64,000 nt of DNA from Poecilobothrus nobilitatus (GCA_947095535.1 OX352774.1:266015843-266079842); one strand, 5' to 3'. Shown: positions 10,663 through 24,200, numbered from the stretch's first letter. Notes: generated by a model from the letters alone, not told the origin. Program-made: numbers and translations.

Positions 10663-12060
10663 TTTTAGAGTTATTCTGATTTTCTGAAATCTGAATGCAG
10701 AAGAATAAGTTTTTTTTTTGGAGAGTTTAAATGAAAAATATAGAGAATGAGAACGATTTGAAAATCAAAAATAAGAGATTTATAATAAAAGCTTTATTGG
10801 AAGGGCGTGCGTAATTCTAATTGATAAAAAACATTAATTTTATATGGTAACACTAGAAAATAATTTATTCGATTAGAAGAAAAAGTAAAGGTAAGAAAAG
10901 AAAAAATAGAAAACGAAATAAAAAGGTAAATTAATGGAAGTTTAGTATGTATAGTAAAAAAAAAACTTTACTGTTATTTTTATGTTTTGTTTTTATATTT
11001 GTTTTTGTTTTATGTTAAGGTTAGATAATGATTTTGGCCAATGAATTAATTTTATAATGATGAGGTATTAATAGGATTGATAATGAATGTTGTTAGGAGT
11101 GGGGAAAAATAACAAAAAAAAAAGACAAATAGAACTGTACTAAATTAAATTGAATTAAAATTGACAAAAAAAAAAAAATTAAAAATATTTTTTATTTTAT
11201 TTATTACACTATACCTATTATAATAAGTATAAAATATAATTATTGTTAGAAGTGGTTGTTATGTCAAGGTCAATAAATTTGTTATATTTTTTTTACAGTT
11301 TTTATTTTTGTTAAACGTAACGCAATAATAATCAAACAATTAACATTAATCAATTGTTATTATTTTTAATCTATTTAAATAAAAATTGCCTTCATTGAAA
11401 ACTATTATATAAATGATCCTTGATGTTATTTTGGTTTATATATAATTAGATTTGTTTAAATTGAAATAGCAAATCATTTTTAAAATGTAATATATATGTG
11501 TATTTTATAAATACTATAGTAATTTGTTTCTTGAAAAAGGAACAAATGGATAAATTTTAAACAATTATTGTGGAAAATAGTAGGAAAATTATAAATTGTT
11601 TATTTTGTAGACGTAGTTTTGACATCTGATAAAATTAACATCATTTTATAATGCTTATAAACAGTTTTGTTGGTTATTTGCGATTCAGCTAGATTTACTT
11701 AGTTTAAACACGGAAAAGATGGATTCTTGAGTTCTAAACTCGGCTGGGTAATATAGATTAATACAAAATAATATAGATTTTTCTTATAATATATGATTAG
11801 TATAATATAAAAATTAAATTAAATAAAAAATAAGTATAGGTATATGTAATATACATATCTTATAATTAATATCATATTGTAAAATATATAATAAAATAAT
11901 TTTTGTATAAGATATGGTGCAGAAATAAAGAAATATTTAGTCTCATAGTCTTGTACAATAGTTACAGTCGAGTAATAAACAGCTTAGTGAAATTAATGAT
12001 TGTATAGAAACTGAAACTTAGTCAAATATGAATAATAAATGTCTTAGGGAATGCCCTATT
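10663..12060. other. AT-rich DNA, no gene seen
   Basis: A-rich tracts and short simple repeats only; no ORF with a domain, no element ends. Confidence 0.5.
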
Positions 12061-12064
12061 TTTA

Positions 12065-12165
12065 TTTCCTAAGGGAGGTGGGAATCTTCTAAGACATGAA
12101 GGATTTTCCCTTGGTAGTGTCAGATTCTTATTGACCAAACCCATCTCCCCCTTTAACCGCAGTAT
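12065..12165 (-). mobile_element. Likely 3'-UTR scrap of the LINE L-B family
   Basis: The stretch GGAGGTGGGAATC near 12077, then GACCAAACCCATCTCCCCC near 12134, resembles the reverse complement of the 3' ends at 30361-30460 and 43138-43260 (there CGAGGATAGGTGGGAATC). It would be a heavily 5'-truncated, diverged copy. Only short blocks match. Confidence 0.45.
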
Positions 12166-12324
12166 ATTGGCTAATGCTAACGCAATATATATTGGCTATA
12201 TAGGGAGTAGGGATAGGAAAGGATAGGAAATAGGATGCGGAAACATTGAATTGGGAGTGGGAAACAATGCATTCGCCTATTATTACTATTTTGCTAACAG
12301 TGACTATAACCGTTCAACATATAC

Positions 12325-12602
12325 TAGTATATATAACACCTTATTGCATGAAGTAATTATTGAAGGGAACCCCCACTGTCACTGTAGCAGCTATTATTAT
12401 TGGCATTAGTATAACTTCTTAATATTATTATTATTTTATTACAGAGTCAGAGACATCAGTCAGTAACAACGTGTGGTAATATATAACACCTTCCTGCGTG
12501 ATAAAATCAAAGATAGCTCCACAGTAGCAGCTATTATTATTATGATTATTATTACTATTATTACTATTATTATTATTACTATTATTATTATTATTTTATT
12601 AC
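12325..12602. repeat. Imperfect ~145-bp direct duplication ending in an (ATT)n microsatellite
   Basis: ATATAACACCTT occurs at 12331 and 12481, and GTAGCAGCTATTATTAT at 12384 and 12524, giving two diverged tandem copies. Each runs into ATT-type repeats; the second extends to about 12602. A short ORF across the microsatellite (isoleucine-rich) is an artefact of the repeat. Confidence 0.7.
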
Positions 12603-13350
12603 TAGGAGTAGTTTTTTTTCAGATTTTTAATCGTTTGTTTGAATGTTATTATGAATGTTGATATGTTATGACGTAATTTGCGAATATTACTACAATGTAC
12701 TACAAGTACCTATATCTGTAAATCATTAATGAAAGTATCATTGATAACAAAACAATTTGTTATAGTTTCAAATTTTTTTGTTAATTGAAAAATCTTAAAA
12801 AGTGAAGTTTATCACTATAAAATAATGTTAAAGGACTTAATATAAGTTTAAATGATATGGATAAAATAACTCAAATGTATAATGAATCGCACAAATATTG
12901 ACCTTAATTGAAGATGTGCCCTTTTATGTTAACGAATTACGTTTTTATTTATAGTATTTCAATATTTAAATATTCAATATTTATATATCTATTGTTAATT
13001 TTATTTTTCTTATATTTTTTAGAATGTTGTCACATTATTAGAAAGAAAAAGAATTACTCGCCTTTGTGCAAGTTTATATAAATGAACATTTATATTATAG
13101 TGATCTTTAGATTTTTCTAGATTTATTTAATTACCTGTTGAACGTTGAACAATTTTACCATTGATTTCTTGATTTTCGGAAAAAAACTAAGCTAATTGTA
13201 ATATTTCATTAGATTAGGAAATTATACGTCTGACCTTGTTACTAGTCAACATGAAAATAAAAGAATTATGAAAATATTTTTAACATTAAGAATGGACAAC
13301 AAAATTTTTTCCAATTGAATATTAGTGGAAAGTTTAAAAATAAGATGAAA
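12603..13350. other. AT-rich DNA, no gene seen
   Basis: No supported feature. Confidence 0.5.
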
Positions 13351-13366
13351 AAAAATTAACTTACCT

Positions 13367-13418
13367 GTGCGCATGCTTATTTCTAATAATAATGGAATTC
13401 CATGTTCTCTTTGTATAA
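13367..13418 (-). other. Possible small internal exon with a strong splice donor
   Basis: On the minus strand a GC-richer stretch ends in CACAG|GTAAGT (donor at plus 13366 and below), a full-consensus 5' splice site. Upstream of it one frame reads REHGIPLLLEISMRT without stops. The acceptor side (ATTATACAAAG) is weak, with little pyrimidine tract. It matches no protein I recognise. It may be a real exon of a gene with giant introns, or chance. Confidence 0.2.
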
Positions 13419-15626
13419 TTAATATTTTATGTTGTTGTTAAAAAGAATAATATTATTTCCAGAATATCACCGGGTATATCTTTAATATTTTTATATTTGA
13501 AAATACATATACATTCATATGTATATTTACTTATATATTTATTATGTACTCGTATATCAAATATAAAATATTAGATAACAGACATATGTTTTTTGGATTT
13601 ATTTTCAAAGTATCAGTCGATTCTGAATATCCCGCCAAAATTAAAGTATTTATTATTCTTCTGACTTACATAATGCTTTATCGCGATATCGCGAATTTAT
13701 TAAAATAATAATCATATTAATAATATATTATTGTTAGGTATACCACAATAAACTGTTATATTTGAAAATTTCGGTAAAAGGTAATATTATAATAGTTGTA
13801 ATATTGTATGAAATTTTATAGTTATTAAAATACATTAAAGTGAAATTTATTGTGTTATAATCCCATCATATTATCAATCAATATTATCTTTACCATAATT
13901 AATATCATACTCATTAACATTAAATAGGCAAAATAATTATTTTTAAACAATATGTATAATATTAATTATGATCATTTTATCAATCAACATCAAAATATAA
14001 TATAAACAGATATTTTGTTGTTCTATTAGATATTTATTCAACACTAAATATTGTTTTATATTTTTTTTTATTTTGTTTTTTTTTTTCTGTTTTTGGAACT
14101 TCATAGATATTTACCCCTATAAAAGGCATGTGCTACCCTTAAATATTTTCAGTTTTCGATGGAATTTGCATGCAAAATTTTGGATCAGAATAAAATAAAT
14201 AAAGAACAAGAAATAAAAAAACAAGAAAAATAATAAAAATTGAAAAGAATTTTGCAAATAAAAAATCGTAATTAATTGTTATATATTTTTTTTATATAAT
14301 TTATTTTTATTTTTAATAAAAACAATGATAATTATAGAAAATAACATCAGTAAGATGCAAATTACAAAATAATTAAAGGAAATGAAATGAAAATAGAAAA
14401 TAATTAAATTAAATAATTGTAATTTATATAAATAATTTTTTTAATATAAGAATAATTAAATCTGTATAAACAGTTAACAAATATTATATAGAGTTGTTTC
14501 TTTTACTGTTATGTAGGATTTTGCACATTTTTTTTTTATTTAATTGTGAGTATTTAAAAAAATAAATAATAAAATAAAAACAATTAAAGAAACGGCATTA
14601 ATAAAAAAGAATAACTGTAAAAACAAATAACGGAACTGGAAAGAAATTCAATTGACTCTTATTAAAAGCTTGTTTCATGTGATTAACGGTGTCCCTTTTT
14701 TCACACTTACATTTTTTCAGATTTTATTTTTTCATTTAGTAAAGTTTTTTTTTTTTATTTCTGTTTTTATTTTCTTTTTACTTTGCATTTTGGTTCAGTT
14801 TTTTGTTTTTGTGAATTCAATTGGATTGAATTGAAAAGAATGAAACAAAGGATATAAAAAATAAATAAAGAAAAAACAGTCTTTATAATGTTTTTGTTGT
14901 TGTTGAGAAAATAAAAAAAAATTTAAACGAGATAAATATAAAGTAAGAAAGAGAAACAATATTTGAAAAAAAAAAGAAAATACAAAAAAAAAAGAAAAAA
15001 TATTAATAAATAACAGGATAAAGTTTAGTTTTGGCGGGAAAATAGAATTAAAACGAATGTTTGTGAAAAATTTAACTAAATAAAAAAAAATTATTTTTTC
15101 TGAAAGGAAAATTAAAAAATAATGTTTTTGTGATACTAAAGAAATAAAAAATGTAATAAAAAAATTAACAAAAATAATAAAATTTGAAAATAATTAATTC
15201 TATAGTAATTAAAAAAAATCTTTTAATCATATCTAAAACATGTATTTTTTTAAATGGAATTGAATGAAGTATTTTAAAGATTATAAAAAAAGAATGTAAG
15301 TAAATAATATGTTTTGATTTACTTAAAATAATATTTAATGTTTATCTATTGTTCTGATAACATCCTATAGATTATTATTTTTGTACTTTTTGAACAAATT
15401 TAAAGATACATATGTATGTATATTATAATAAATTTATTTATAATTTTATTATTAACTATAAGTTCGGACAATAATGTAATTATTTAAATATTTAATAAAT
15501 GTTATAAAGTCTTGATTTATGACATTTTTCTCATTTATTTTACTTCTATTATTTCTATATTGTCAATGTTTTTATTATTTCTATTAATTTAACTTATTCT
15601 ATTTGCTCCAATTTAATACTAAAATT
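13419..15626. other. AT-rich DNA, no gene seen
   Basis: Long A and T runs; no recognisable coding or element structure. A 60-codon frame near 14652 is phenylalanine-rich and follows a T tract. Confidence 0.5.
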
Positions 15627-15664
15627 ATTAGGTAGTACTCTTAGTACTATTAGTACTACCTAAT
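15627..15664. repeat. Perfect 12-bp hairpin
   Basis: ATTAGGTAGTAC (15627-15638) pairs with GTACTACCTAAT (15653-15664) over a 14-nt loop that itself contains TTAGTACTA. An A-rich run follows. No gene is adjacent. Confidence 0.7.
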
Positions 15665-18600
15665 GAAAAAATGTTTTTAAATTTATTTAAGAAATTTTCT
15701 AAAATTTAACAATATTGCTGATCTTGGAAATGATTATTTTGCTAATAAAATTTGGTATTGAAAAAAAAAATCCTTTAATAATTATAAAAATAGATTTTGA
15801 ACAAATCTTTATACATAATTAAAAAAATTTAATTTAAAGTCAAGCTTATTATTATTTATTGTCCAATTAATTCCGTCTTAGATGATGGATTCTAATCTAC
15901 TAAAAACTTTTTGGGCAAAATGCATAAAACTAAGTTAAGGTCAACTCTAACTTTTCCAAATAAAATCTACACTTGAACTTGATGGTTTGGTTTGAAAATG
16001 TGAGATTTAAGTTTAAGCTCAGTTTTATTCATTCGGCCCTTTATATTTCTTCAGTATTTTGCTCAGTATTTTAAAGATGATATAGCACAATTTTGGGAGA
16101 AAAATTTAATATATACAGCATCAGTGTAAAATTTAATTTGTTTATTAGTTTCAAGTTCAACTACTTTGTATTAAAATTTAATATCAATTCCATTTGTTCA
16201 GCAATCTAGTTCTTAATATTTCTTAAAATCAAGCGTTTATAAATTATTTTAAGAGGTTTTTGTTATAACAATTTTGTATTCAGACCAATAGATTCAATCA
16301 AATGAGAGTCAAAAAAAAAATTACTACAAATTTATACCAAACTAACGACTGGTGACGAATCTATCATTCAATTAGCAAGCTTTAATTTTAAACTATGAAG
16401 AAATCTTTTAATCATATATACCACATATGATAAAATTTTTAAATTGTTTGGTATCTTATAATTTCAATTGAATTTACTATATAGATAACAATTTAAACAT
16501 TTTTAATTATTTTATTCATAAACAAAAAAATATTGTCTGAGAATGTGTATAATATTGCTAAAGATTTTTATTGTTTTTATTGACATGATTTTGGACAGAA
16601 CTAGTATTAATATATAGATTAAGATGTTAAAGATTGTATCCTTTATTTTAATAATTATTCTTTATATATTCATAATATTTGCTTTTATAGCTTAAATTAT
16701 TATTTAAAATTAAAAAATCCTATAATAAATAATAATTTAAAAAAAAAACCATAATACTCTGATAATCTAACAATATAGAAAGATCACTGTATGATTTTTA
16801 AATGAAAAAACATAAATTAAAACTGAATTTTTGAAAACTCATTTACATTTATTTTAAATCTTCAGTTTTATCAAACTTTTCATTGCAAATTCAGTCGTTC
16901 TTTATATTTTTTTGGTTTAGTTTGATATCATTTTCTTATCATAAAATAATTTTGAAATTTAATTTAATTTAATTTAAATATAGTACCAGCCAATATAAAT
17001 ATATGTATGTATGTATATCAAATCTTGAAATGTATGTATATGATATGAAAATTTAAAAATAATATTACATGACGATCAACTTACTGCAAATTGATCTTAA
17101 TAAGTTGTTTTCCTGGTTCATCATAAATAATCTTTTTATCAATTATACTAAATGTGTATATATGTATGTATATGTAACCATTCATGTCCTTTTAATAAAT
17201 TCAACTTTACTTATTCGGTATACCTATTAAGAATTCTAGATTTCATAAAAGATCTGACTATTTATTTTATTTGATAATATTAAATTCAACTTCAAAGCGC
17301 ACGTCAATAAAAAATTTCCCATAAAACTAATTGAAAACTTTGGTTTGTTAAACGGGGGTTAAAAGAATTTAAGGATTTTTATACTAATATTAAATCACTT
17401 TACCTACATATGTATCTGTGTCATTACTCGTTAGTGTTAATTTAGAATATGCTAAGTAAGTATAATTATCTTTCTATCAAACTCATATACAATAACTTTG
17501 AATCTATATAAAAAGCCTTATTATGGAATGATGCAATCATTTTACCTCCTAACGATGAATAGATTAAACATATCTCACCTATAATAGTACATTAAAGTAC
17601 CTGATGTATACTTTTGCTAAATTAAATTAGTAAATAGCCATCTACAATCTTAAAGAAAATTAATTATAAAATGATTTTTGGTCTTATAATTTCTAACCTC
17701 AAACAGTTACACATTACAGAGTTAACCAAGGGAACGATGTCCATTAATATAACTATACCATTTTTATTGATGTAACTTAAATTTTGTTTCTATTTTAGTG
17801 AATAAGGAAAGAGAAGAATCAAAAAAAAAATTGTGTTTTTTTTTTTTACAAAATTTATTGACAAAATTTAAATTTCTTAATTAAATATTAAAGTTACATT
17901 TAATTTACTTATTTTATTTTTGTAGTTTTAGTTTTATTTTACTTTTATTTTTTAAATTTCTATTTATTCAGTAATGATGCTATTTATATATTTATGTATT
18001 TATTTATTATTTGAATGATTTATAATTAGATAAAATCTTTTGTTTTAATTCCATTTAATTAGATTTAAATCTGCTTACTTATTTACCCACAATTAAATGT
18101 TTATATTACAAGAGAATAAAGAAACTAAAGGATCATACCCTAATTATTATTATAATTATTCATTACTTTTGTTATTATTGTTGTTTTTTTTTTTTTTTTT
18201 TTTTAATATTATAAAATAAAAGAATGAATATAAAATTTAAATAATTAATAATTCTATTTTTAATAATTGAGTAAAATAATAATGAAAATTCAATTTTAAT
18301 TTGATTTTAATTTTTTTATATACATATATACATATATATATATAAGTATATATATATATATGAAAATATAATAAATATTTATATTAATCTCATTTTGTTT
18401 AATGATGGAAATTTTTGGGGGATTTATTTGTGATTTGTTATTAAATTATGGCAGTTTGTTAATTTCTACAAAAAAAAATGCATTAAAAATTTATATAATA
18501 TAATTTATATATTTATATAAAAGATTACAATCTTATCTGAAATAATTCATTTAAAATTATTTATTTTATGTTTTTAATTAATATTAAATTAATTATAATA

Positions 18601-19100
18601 AAGAGTTTAGAGAAAGTTTTCTTAAGTTGCTGTTACTACCCAATATATTTTAATAACTATTCTAAAATAAATATATATTATTATAGTACTTATATTTATA
18701 TTTTTTTAGTTCCAAAACTAAATTACTTTGGAAATTTTATATACATATTATAAAATAATAAAAAAAAATAATCAATATCAAATCAATAATAATAACTGTA
18801 GTGAAAAACATAATAAATTGTCATATTATATAAAATTTAAACCACAGAAGATAAGAAAATTTTAAGAATCTTACAGATCTTTCAAATTCAAAGAATCTTA
18901 CAAAATTTTTATTTTTTTAAAAAAGACATTATGTTTTTAGAACGGCTTGTAATCCATTGATGGCCAATTTTATATATTAATAATATTTAATGTTATCTAT
19001 ATGAACTGAATGATTATTCCTTATTTCATTAGGTTTTATTCTAAATTTAAATTAGGAATTTATGATTCATACTTATTATTATTATTTAAGAAAGTTAAAG
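15665..19100. other. AT-rich DNA with microsatellites, no gene seen
   Basis: It contains a T tract (about 18186-18203) and TA/TATG repeats (about 16998-17042, 17155-17172 and 18318-18362). No domain-bearing ORF, tRNA or element end was found. Confidence 0.5.
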
Positions 19101-19103
19101 AGA

Positions 19104-19275
19104 GGCTTCGATGGATAAGAGCATATAAAATACGTTGTAAATAACGAAGGAGTGTGGGTTCGAATCCCACACACTCCTAAGAATAATTCCCTGCTATACG
19201 ACAATGTTAGCCATATCTGGAAAGGAAAGGTCGTGTAATTTCCTTCTATATAGCAGGGAGAAAAGAAATGTACTA
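19104..19275 (+). mobile_element. tRNA-derived SINE, copy B (diverged)
   Basis: The B box GGTTCGAATCC (near 19157) and its T-arm are intact, but the A box is partly deleted (GGCTTCGATGGATAAGAGC). The tail keeps GGAAAGGTCGTGTAATTTCC and a GTAGCAGG-like end before A-rich sequence. A possible target duplication, TAAGAAA, lies at about 19087 and 19274, but is weak. It abuts the DINE-like copy D2. Confidence 0.8.
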
Positions 19276-19284
19276 AGAAAATAA

Positions 19285-20454
19285 AAAAACCAATGTGGAA
19301 TTGACTGTATTAACTCTAGGATACCCGTACATTAATTTTTTTTTTACTATAAGAATCGGGTATATTAAAATTGCTCCTCCGTTTGTAACACCTCGAAATA
19401 AGCAAGCTAGGTGTGGATACCTTCAAAGGTGTGGATAGGATTAGAATTAAATTCTGAGTCGATTTAGCTTTGTCCGTTTGTTCGTCCGTCTGTCCGTCAG
19501 CAAGATAACTCAAACACTAAGAAAGCTAGAGTCTTGAAATTAACAGAAAATATTATTGGATCAATTTGTAGGTCAATCAATTTGTTTATCCCTATTTTTT
19601 TATTTCACATTTTTAATATACATTTTTCAAAAGTTCTACATAGTTTGAAGTAGAGCCATGAAATTTTAACTGCTGATAGATATCATAAAACACTTAATAT
19701 TAATTTTCTGGAAGAACTTTTTTCTATAGTCCCACTCGTTACGGAGCTACAGCCCCCCAAAATTCGACAAAGCTTTATATTTAAATTGTTATAACACAAG
19801 TTCTGTAAGGTATATCTTCAATCTGAAATTCTATACGATAATACAGTATTCAATATATACGGTAACTGCTTTTATTAGTTTTACAAATATATGTATAATA
19901 AATATATACTTTTGCCATACGGTATCTTAATTTACCGTTATGCGAAACTCAAAATTTGCAAAATTCTTGACTCCTTTTATCTTTCAAACGGTTTAAGTTA
20001 GAAACTTGAATTTTGAGAGGAATTAGATGTTTCAAAAGAAGTATGAGTCATTTCAGAAAATATTTTTGTATAGTCTCCCATTTAGGCGCTGTAAGGGGTT
20101 AAAAACTGAAAATTCTCTATTTTTAAACATCAGTAACTGGAACACCTGTTCAAATTTTTTTGAAGTAATACATAAACATTAAAGCTCCAATATTATACTT
20201 TTATTTCTATTAACAAGTTTTCTCAATAATATAGGGTTACCTTAAAATTGACGAAAGTGTGATTTGATTTTTCTCGTTAAGTTGAAGGCTAGAATCTGGT
20301 TTTGAAGAATGTATAAACATATAGTTTGTATGTACAAACCATAGTTCTAGAAAATATAAAATTCACTCAAATTATTTTAAAATACTGAAAAAGTAAAAAA
20401 ATAATATTATAAGCAGAGTGCCGGACATTACATACTAACGGGTACCTCGTTTTT
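19285..20454 (+). mobile_element. DINE-1-like element, copy D2, with rearranged ends
   Basis: The 5' terminus ATACCCGTAC (19321) and the hairpin mate CGGGTATATT (near 19358) precede a GTCCGTTTGTTCGTCC stretch, the GTTACGGAGCTACAGC module (near 19738) and the common core. The sequence just left of the terminus (TTGACTGTATTAACTC) resembles the 3' hairpin of the family in inverted orientation. The 3' end reads ACGGGTACCTCGTTTTT, so the usual 3' hairpin has been deleted between ACGGGTA and the T-rich end. Confidence 0.8.
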
Positions 20455-21280
20455 GTTCATATTTAGTATTAACATAATATATTCTATTTTCATAAAACTT
20501 AATCATCTTTTAGAAAATTTCGAATGTTTTATACTTAATTAAGTACCGAGATATATTTATGCAAATTTTGCAGTTGTATGACAGCTACCCGAATCTGTTG
20601 GGCGAACTAATCACATTTTACAGAAGTTATTGCCATGAAACTTAATAATCTTTTATAAGATTTTAGATGTCTATTTTAATTAAGTTCCAAGATATGCTAG
20701 CTAGCTGAAGCTGTTGGGTTAGACCAACAAAATTTCATAAAAGTTATTGCGATTAAACTTAATCAATTTTTTTTAGAAAATTTTAGTTATTTAGAGCTTT
20801 ATTAACTACCAAGTTCTGACGATATAAATAATGCTTATATAATAATATAACTTGTATGGCAGCTACCTAAACATGCAGCTCTATTCAAACCAAATTTTAC
20901 AAAAGTTGTTGATATGCAACTTGACATCTTTTTCGAAAATTTCAGATACCCAACTGCATTATACACTGATTTATTTATCATATAAAAAGTGATGTTGAAT
21001 GGCAGCTACCCCAACCTGTAGCACCAGCACAATTAAGTTTTGAAGAAGTTGTTCCTCTATAACTACATAACACAACTACATTTTCACAAAATTTCAGATA
21101 CCTTGCTTAAATAGATACTTAGTTATTTTCATACGAGTCATTTTCAAAGAAAGAATTTGTATAGCGGCCGAACTTGCTGGATTTAAATAGCGAAACTAAA
21201 AATTTTACAAAAGTAACGACTAATCGACTAATTTTTCAATTTTTACCTGATTCATCCATTTTCTATTTATTTTATTTAAT
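20455..21280 (-). repeat. Degenerate tandem repeats, ~115-160 bp, related to copy D7
   Basis: A unit with TGGCAGCTACCC, AATTTTACAAAAGTTATTGC and TAATCATCTTTTAGAAAATTT recurs at about 20580, 20696, 20857, 21002 and 21163. Reverse-complement versions of the same unit form the interior of the small DINE-like copy at 44796-45297. It is probably the central repeat region of an inverted, end-less DINE-like element. Confidence 0.6.
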
Positions 21281-21910
21281 TTTCAAAGTCAGCATTGCTG
21301 GTGAAGATTATTATATATATAAAAAATAATATATAAAATATATATATAAAAAATAACTTAACTAAAAAGTAATTGATGCAATAAAAGAGATTAAAAAAAG
21401 AACAAGTTTAATAACAAGTTCTTAATTAAATTCAACATTTACCATAATAAATTTGATATACATTTAAAATTCCTTGAGAAAAATTCAAATATTAGTTAAA
21501 ACCATGCAACCGACGCTCTAGAACAAATCTCAAATGGTCAGCATTTCTTGTATTATATTTATATTAAATATAATTTATGTGCTATATGTTATGTTAGAAT
21601 TTACTATTTTATGTAGGTAACAACTGCTGCAGATCTTTATAATCTTTTAACAAGAGTATATTTTTTCAAAATCACTGCAATTATCTGCAATTTTTTGAAA
21701 CGCAACTGAGACAAAATTATATATAAATACATAAAAAAGTATATAAATGGTAATTAATCTCTATATAAAGATAGTAATACTGAATACACCAATTGATTAT
21801 GAAAAAAGTGTCGAATATTTTAATAAAGGCTTTTGAAATGACTGTTTTAAAAGATCTAAAATGATATTCTTTTTGCTTTTATACTTAAAACTTTAAACGA
21901 TTTTTTACGT
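21281..21910. other. AT-rich spacer, no gene seen
   Basis: No feature beyond short TA-rich repeats near 21310-21350. Confidence 0.5.
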
Positions 21911-22703
21911 TTTTAGCACATTTCCAAAAAAATTTTGAAAAAATGTGCTTATCAGTTTAACTTTGTCCGTCCGTCCGCCCCTCTGTTTACAAAACTTCTA
22001 CACCGTTAAAGATTGAGAAAAACAATAAAAAAAATAATTTTGTAGAACAACTTTTTCATGTAGCGCCCTCCATTACGGAGCTACAGCCCCTTAAACTTTG
22101 AAAAAGCCTTATTTTTAAATGCATATATCTTATGTTCTGCTTAAGATGTTTTCAATCTGTAAACGTATGGTATGGTAACGTACGTATGGCGGCAAGTATT
22201 TTTTTTAACTTTGTAAATTAATATCAAAATTATATATTTTTTTTAAATTTAGTATTTAAATTTACCGTTATGTGAAAACCAAATTTTACATGATTTTTCT
22301 ACTTTCATAACTCCGGCATGGCTTGAAATTTTGAGGCAAGAAAGAACTTTTAGAATTAGTATATTTTTAAATTAAATTATTTAAAACCTGTAACTTAGGA
22401 ACCTGTACACATTTTACTTCGGAAAGATATAAAAATTAAAGCTACAGTAATATATTTTAACGTGTGTTAAAGGTTTATTTTAGTTATATACGGTTTTTCT
22501 TAGTTATAAAGGGTTCCGGACTTACAGCCCCTCAAAATTCCAGAAAAGTCCTATTTTGACATATTTTCTTATTACAAAATATTTCTTAAATTTTATTTTT
22601 TAAATTTTTAAATTTTTGTTCAAGTCACAATTCTAAACAGTTTGTATTGTGTTTTGGAAATGTGCGATTTTAAAAACCGTTGGTTTACATTCTACCTTGT
22701 TTT
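21911..22703 (+). mobile_element. S-family DINE-like element, copy S1 (complete)
   Basis: The 5' end is a hairpin of AGCACATTT (21915) with AAATGTGCT. GTCCGTCCGTCCGCCC and AAACTTCTACACCG follow, then the module CCATTACGGAGCTACAGC (near 22070). The 3' side has the inverted terminus GGAAATGTGC (near 22656), a hairpin AAACC/GGTTT and the end TACCTTGTTTT. It is noncoding and about 790 bp. The plan is that of Helentron-associated elements, with a terminus distinct from D1/D6. Confidence 0.75.
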
Positions 22704-24171
22704 CATTAGTATACTATTTGAAATCGCAACTGAACCAATTAATAATTTATATAATTTATGATATTTTAATTAAATACTCGATTCGATTTTAGAGAGCCTT
22801 TGAATTAAGTTAGAAAAGAAAAATGAATTATGTTAGAACACATTTCATAACTTTTCTCAAATATTTTAAATAAACTTTTCTCAGTTAATTTAAAATGGAA
22901 CTAACTCCAAAAAATAAAAAAAAATTTATTTAAATTAAGAAATAGTTAATGTAATGTGATTTATGTAAATTATAGAATCTTGAACAATTTCTTTAAAATA
23001 TGGTCAGAGGTAAATGCAGTTTTCATTATCTGCAAGTTCTTTAGCTTGTAGAAACATCGGAAATAAGTGAAATATTTTAAGATGGAGGCAAGTAAAAAGA
23101 ACAATATTGGAGGGATTAACCAAACAATAAGCACAGCATGCATTTAAGAAGCCTTCTGTTAAAAGGGTTAAGATTTCAGGAAAGGTGGATATACATCTTA
23201 TATACGGGGATATATTTTACAAAACTATTCAACATTTTTGTTAAAACATCTATAGAAAATTGAAATACATATATATCCTTTTTTCGATTAATTTTACAAA
23301 ATCATCCAAAATGTTTGTTAAATTAATTTTCGCGTCATCCAAGGGGTCGTGGCACAGTGAGTCCGTAGATAACGCTCACGCCGCTACGCTCCCGTAAACA
23401 AATAAGTTTTATGATAAATTTTGTTTTTCTGACTTATACAAACATAATTCTATAAATAATGTTTATCCGAATTACCAAAATGTTTATCAGATTTAAACAA
23501 ATTTCAACAAAATATATTCAAGTACATATATATGTAAATTCTGTTTCAATTTTCAAACTCAATTAGTCAAGTCAATCAAGAAGTATATAATATACCAAAT
23601 TTATTTTTTAATTATACGTATATAGTTTTGACATTAAAAAAAATTAAGTATAATTAATAAAATATAATTACTTCATTTGACATAATATAATGTTTTTATA
23701 AAGAAAACGAAAATTTAATGTTTATATGAAGAAAAAGTTTTTAATTAACTATACATAATTAATATTTATAAATTATTTGATATATGTATTAATAACATCG
23801 ATAAGACAATATTACAAAAGAAAGTTTTAAAAACAAATAATACATGTTTTAAGTTTTGAAGAATGTCAATCTAATTAGCATTAAATAATTGAGTTTAATA
23901 CAAAAAATAATGTATGATATCCAATTTAATGTATTTACATAATGATTTTTTTAAATATTTTCTGTTTTTACACTGAGTGTAAATATGTAAAATTAATATA
24001 TTAGTCACGTTAAGGTGGTATCAGATAATTAATATTTTTGTAAAGTAATAAAAAGTTAAACATCTGTTTAAAAAAAATGAATGCTTAATAAATTTTTTTA
24101 ATAAAATTGAAAAATAAAACATACATTCATTCTTAAAATTTTGAATTTGGCTTAAAAATTTTTCAGTTAAG
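22704..24171. other. AT-rich DNA, no gene seen
   Basis: The only unusual part is a short GC-rich island at 23339-23395 (see findings). No ORF with a domain. Confidence 0.5.
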
Positions 24172-24200
24172 TTAAAGTTAACTTAAAAAGTTAACTTTAA
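24172..24200. repeat. Perfect 13-bp hairpin with 3-nt loop
   Basis: TTAAAGTTAACTT (24172-24184) pairs exactly with AAGTTAACTTTAA (24188-24200). AAAAAGGTAATTTT is then repeated directly just downstream. Confidence 0.75.

Noticed and set aside
12473..12661. Isoleucine-rich 62-codon frame
   Set aside because: It is a translation of the ATT microsatellite.
19316..19513. 65-codon minus-strand frame with a DGQTDEQTDK stretch
   Set aside because: It translates the GTCCGT-type simple repeat in DINE-like copy D2.
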